Positions 4,668 through 6,730 of a DNA stretch of 6,730 nt are shown piece after piece. Made by a program: the position numbers and the translations under genes. Below the pieces are notes generated by a model. That model saw only the letters and a list, made by a program, of their open reading frames with translations. It did no database searches and was not told the origin of the DNA. The DNA is from Anaerolineae bacterium (lineage in GTDB: Bacteria; Chloroflexota; Anaerolineae; Aggregatilineales; UBA3940): the NCBI GenBank assembly GCA_016926985.1, contig JAFGNO010000016.1:1-6730 (forward strand), written 5' to 3'. Every line of letters begins with the position of its first letter. The stretch's first letter is position 1.

Positions 4668-6461
4668 TCAGTACTTTCGTTCCTGCGGCGGGTATTTCTC
4701 CCAGTCGATGTGAACATCGGTGTATTCCAGAATTGGCCTGCCATCTCGATCTTTCCTGGCCAGCGTATGTTTCAGCCAGTTCTTATCATCGCGAGCCGGA
4801 TAATCGGTGCGGGAGTGAGCTCCCCGGCTCTCCTGGCGGGCCAGCGCCCCGGAGACAATCACCTCACTGAAGGCAAGCAGGTGCTCGGTCTCAAATGCCG
4901 CCAGAAGGTCGGTATTGAAACGGCTGCTTTTATCCATGATTGCAGCGCTGTGGAAGCGTTCCTGAAGCTGCTTCACATCGACCAGCGCCTGCTCCAGCCG
5001 CGGCTCATCACGAAAAATACCGCAGTTGTTGGTCATCGTCCATTTGAGTTCCTGGGCAAGATGCTCGACATTTTCTGGACCCTCCCTGGTCAGCAGGGTC
5101 TCAATGCGCTTGCGGCTGCGCTCCGCAGGATCGTCGCTGATGGGCTTCAGTTCTGCGCCATCCTGGATGAATTGGGAGATGGCGTAACCTGCACGTCGCC
5201 CGAAAACCGAGGCTTCAAGCAGGCTGTTGGTGCCAAGGCGGTTAGCTCCGTGCACTGAGACGCAGGCGCATTCCCCGGCGGCATAGAAGCCAGTCAGCGG
5301 GTCGCCTGCCAGGTTTGCCCGCACCTGCCCATCCGAATTGGTGGGAATGCCACCCATGCTGTAGTGGGTAGTTGGCTGGATAGGGGCCATCTCGTCGATA
5401 ATGTCCACTCCTGAGAACTTCAATGCAATGTCGCGCACCTGCGGCAGCCGTTGGAGAATCTTCTCCCGGCCCAGGTGGCGCAGGTCGAGGTAGATTCCCT
5501 TACCATCAGGGCCAATGCCGCGCCCCTGATCGATTTCAAGCTGCTCAGAGCGGCTGACGAGGTCACGCGGGGCAAGCTCCATCTTATCAGGTGCATACTT
5601 CTCCATGAAGCGGTCGCCATCCTTATTAACCAGGTAGCCGCCTTCACCCCGGCAGGCCTCGCTCATCAGGATACCATGCTTGTAAACACCGGTGGGGTGG
5701 AACTGCACAAATTCCATGTCCATAAGCGGGACACCCGCGTTATAGGCGATTGCCACACCATCCCCCGTGTTTGCATAGGCATTGGATGTAATGGCATAGG
5801 CGCGCCCATACCCTCCGGTTCCAAACATGACGGCGCGAGCTCGCATTGTGTGGATCTGCCCGGTGAGAATATCCAATGCCACCACGCCGCAGCAGATCCC
5901 TTCTTCCACGATAAGTTCCAGGCAATACCATTCGCTGTAAAAGTGCACACCCTGCCGCAGCGCCTGCTCATGGATGGTGTGCAGCAGCACATGCCCGGTC
6001 CAGTCAGCAGAATAGTTTGCGCGGGGCACGCTGTGCCCACCAAACCGGCGCTGGGCGATGCGCCCATCTGGGGTACGGCTGAATACACAGCCCATATGCT
6101 CATACTGGAAAACAATCTCAATGGCATCTTTGACCAAAATCTCTATCGCATCCTGGTCTCCCAGCCAGTCCGAGCCTTTTATCGTGTCAAACATATGGAG
6201 TTCCCAGCTGTCGACAGGCTCGTCGCCCGGGGGGATTTGCTCTAAAGGGCCACGTGGCCCGGTACCGGCAACAGGGCGACAGTTGTTGAGTGCAGCAGCA
6301 ATACCACCCTGTGCCGCGCTGCTATGAGAGCGGAGCGGGTGAATCTTGGAGAGGACGGCAACATCCTTCACGCCCTGTTTCGCAGCGATCATCGCTGCCC
6401 AGGAACCAGCAAGTCCCGCGCCAACAATGATCACGTCATGGGTAATAGTTTCTGATGACAT
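4668..6461 (-). CDS. sdhA: Succinate dehydrogenase/fumarate reductase flavoprotein subunit
   Basis: A 597-residue FAD subunit that interconverts succinate and fumarate. Visible in order: the dinucleotide-binding GAGLAG (14-19) in the first beta strand; RSHSSAAQGGI (44-54), whose His46 aligns with the covalent FAD attachment histidine; QFHPTG (253-258, catalytic-site His255); SEACRGEGG (267-275, Ser267-Glu268 where E. coli FrdA has Thr-Glu); APRD (Arg299, the proton-shuttle arginine); THYSMGG (His366); HGANRLGTNSLLEA (Arg408, substrate carboxylate); and the C-terminal SRGAHSRTDYPARDD block. No twin-arginine signal is seen, so the enzyme should face the cytoplasm. Start: ATG at 6461 with AAGGAGA at 6471-6465, good spacing, and the Rossmann strand begins at once. 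The gene stops with TGA 26 bp before the iron-sulfur subunit. Odd: about 20 extra residues near 61-83 compared with ordinary SdhA. The sequence does not reveal direction (reductase or dehydrogenase). Confidence 0.95.
   Translation of the reverse strand: MSSETITHDVIIVGAGLAGSWAAMIAAKQGVKDVAVLSKIHPLRSHSSAAQGGIAAALNNCRPVAGTGPRGPLEQIPPGDEPVDSWELHMFDTIKGSDWLGDQDAIEILVKDAIEIVFQYEHMGCVFSRTPDGRIAQRRFGGHSVPRANYSADWTGHVLLHTIHEQALRQGVHFYSEWYCLELIVEEGICCGVVALDILTGQIHTMRARAVMFGTGGYGRAYAITSNAYANTGDGVAIAYNAGVPLMDMEFVQFHPTGVYKHGILMSEACRGEGGYLVNKDGDRFMEKYAPDKMELAPRDLVSRSEQLEIDQGRGIGPDGKGIYLDLRHLGREKILQRLPQVRDIALKFSGVDIIDEMAPIQPTTHYSMGGIPTNSDGQVRANLAGDPLTGFYAAGECACVSVHGANRLGTNSLLEASVFGRRAGYAISQFIQDGAELKPISDDPAERSRKRIETLLTREGPENVEHLAQELKWTMTNNCGIFRDEPRLEQALVDVKQLQERFHSAAIMDKSSRFNTDLLAAFETEHLLAFSEVIVSGALARQESRGAHSRTDYPARDDKNWLKHTLARKDRDGRPILEYTDVHIDWEKYPPQERKY
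6247..6268. repeat. Two overlapping perfect palindromes inside the flavoprotein gene
   Basis: GGGCCACGTGGCCC (6247-6260) and CCGGTACCGG (6259-6268) are perfect palindromes overlapping by two bases. They encode roughly the residues GTGPRGP (66-72) of the flavoprotein, in the segment that looks inserted relative to other family members. They may be a by-product of GC-rich Gly/Pro/Arg coding or a trace of how the insert arose. Confidence 0.5.
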
Positions 6462-6516
6462 ATGTCTCCTTCCACCTTAATCGGGAGTCATCTAACGGGG
6501 AGGAATAAAAGTCCTT

Positions 6517-6532
6517 TGATGTGACTACATCA
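6517..6532. promoter_or_regulatory. Dyad TGATGT-N4-ACATCA, possible operator
   Basis: A perfect 6+6 inverted repeat with a 4-base centre (GACT) sits just downstream of, and overlapping, the candidate -10 TATGAT at 6529-6534. A dyad in this position is typical of a repressor operator. It contains TTGAT and ATCA half-sites reminiscent of FNR/CRP-type boxes, but their spacing (8 bases) does not match the FNR consensus (4 bases). No regulator gene is present in the window. The short length means chance cannot be excluded. Confidence 0.3.
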
Positions 6533-6534
6533 TA

Positions 6535-6562
6535 ATCGTACTCGAAGCCGTGCGGGTTACAA
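6535..6562 (-). promoter_or_regulatory. Candidate promoter of the sdh-fumarase operon
   Basis: On the minus strand TTGTAA (6562-6557, 4 of 6 matches to the -35 consensus) and TACGAT (6540-6535, 4 of 6 to the -10) are separated by 16 bp. An overlapping better -10, TATGAT (6534-6529), has no good -35 at standard spacing. A promoter somewhere in 6462-6602 is expected because a terminator closes gyrB just upstream and the operon starts at 6461, but the exact boxes are a guess. The leader to the ATG would be roughly 65-75 bases. Apart from this, the adjacent dyad and the gyrB terminator, I see nothing else in 6462-6654. Confidence 0.3.
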
Positions 6563-6602
6563 GCGCTATTTGTCCGGATTGCGGGTGTAGTTTGTCACTG
6601 AA

Positions 6603-6632
6603 TAAAAATAGAGCGCATTTTCGCGCTCTATT
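6603..6632 (-). terminator. Intrinsic terminator of gyrB
   Basis: A perfect stem pairs 6607-6616 with 6623-6632 (core TAGAGCGC / GCGCTCTA) around a 6-base loop. Read on the minus strand the stem runs directly into TTTTTATT, giving the U-tract of a rho-independent terminator. It lies 22 bp past the gyrB stop and before the sdh promoter region, so the downstream operon probably has its own promoter. Confidence 0.88.
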
Positions 6633-6654
6633 GGATATCCGGCCACGGATTGGG

Positions 6655-6730
6655 TTATACGTCGAGGTTTCGGACAGCCTTTGCGTGTGTCTGGATGAAC
6701 TTTCGGCGCGGGGGTACACTGCTCCCCATC
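6655..6730 (-). CDS. gyrB: DNA gyrase subunit B, C-terminal end (partial)
   Basis: Only the last 24 codons lie in the window; the gene continues beyond the right edge. The frame reads MGSSVPPRRKFI, then QTHAKAVRNLDV, then TAA at 6657-6655. The MG-x-x-V-x-PRR-x-FI pattern and the closing (K/R)NLD(V/I) are the signature tail of GyrB, the ATPase subunit of the type II topoisomerase that, with GyrA, introduces negative supercoils. The tail belongs to the Toprim/C-terminal region that contacts GyrA. It is too short to be found by ORF length but is distinctive. ParE has a similar ending, so ParE is the only serious alternative. An intrinsic terminator follows 22 bp downstream, which separates this gene from the dicarboxylate operon. 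The FIQTHA and RNLDV wording is one basis for suggesting Chloroflexota, a weak inference. Confidence 0.88.
   Translation of the reverse strand, partial: MGSSVPPRRKFIQTHAKAVRNLDV

Noticed and set aside
5451..6245. 264-codon plus-strand open frame
   Set aside because: It lies antisense to the flavoprotein gene, whose motifs are intact throughout. The translated product resembles no family, as expected of a shadow frame in GC-rich coding DNA.
6525..6719. 64-codon minus-strand open frame spanning the gyrB end and the promoter region
   Set aside because: It runs in a different frame through the gyrB tail and across the terminator, and the gyrB frame explains the coding signal.
1..6730. CRISPR array, tRNA or rRNA genes
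   Set aside because: No regularly spaced direct repeats, cloverleaf-like sequence or rRNA segment was recognised on either strand.

Overview
The window holds a compact, single-direction block of bacterial genes, all read on the minus strand. In order of transcription (right to left) these are: the last 24 codons of gyrB with its terminator; a four-gene C4-dicarboxylate operon (flavoprotein of succinate dehydrogenase/fumarate reductase, an iron-sulfur subunit fused to a CCG-domain module, and the two subunits of a class I fumarase) closed by a strong terminator; a separate family 4 glycosyltransferase gene with a TTG start; and a left edge with three short perfect hairpins that may be the end of a mobile element.

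The operon covers malate <-> fumarate <-> succinate. Spacings are short (26 bp, about 21 bp, then an 11-bp overlap), so the four genes are probably co-transcribed and the fumarase subunits translationally coupled. The most distinctive gene is the 521-residue iron-sulfur protein: an SdhB-like N-terminal half (one [2Fe-2S] and two ferredoxin-type cysteine motifs) continues directly into a HdrB/SdhE-like half with two CCG motifs. This is the architecture of TfrB of methanogen thiol:fumarate reductase, and no membrane-anchor gene (SdhC/SdhD type) is present in the operon. The natural electron partner is therefore uncertain: a quinone reached through a monotopic CCG module, or a soluble thiol/disulfide or ferredoxin-type partner. 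The proteins alone cannot settle whether it works as fumarate reductase or succinate dehydrogenase.

Organism: a bacterium (gyrB, Shine-Dalgarno sites, intrinsic terminators) with moderately high GC. The GyrB tail, two-subunit class I fumarase (an oxygen-sensitive [4Fe-4S] type) and SdhB-CCG fusion suggest an anaerobe or facultative anaerobe. I lean to Chloroflexota (Dehalococcoidia or Anaerolineae-like), with a deep Firmicutes lineage as the alternative; this is inference from remembered family patterns and is not firm.

No stretch over 300 bases lacks a gene. The gaps are 1-159 (hairpins, possible mobile-element end), 1351-1553 (glycosyltransferase leader plus fumarase terminator) and 6462-6654 (sdh operon promoter region plus gyrB terminator).
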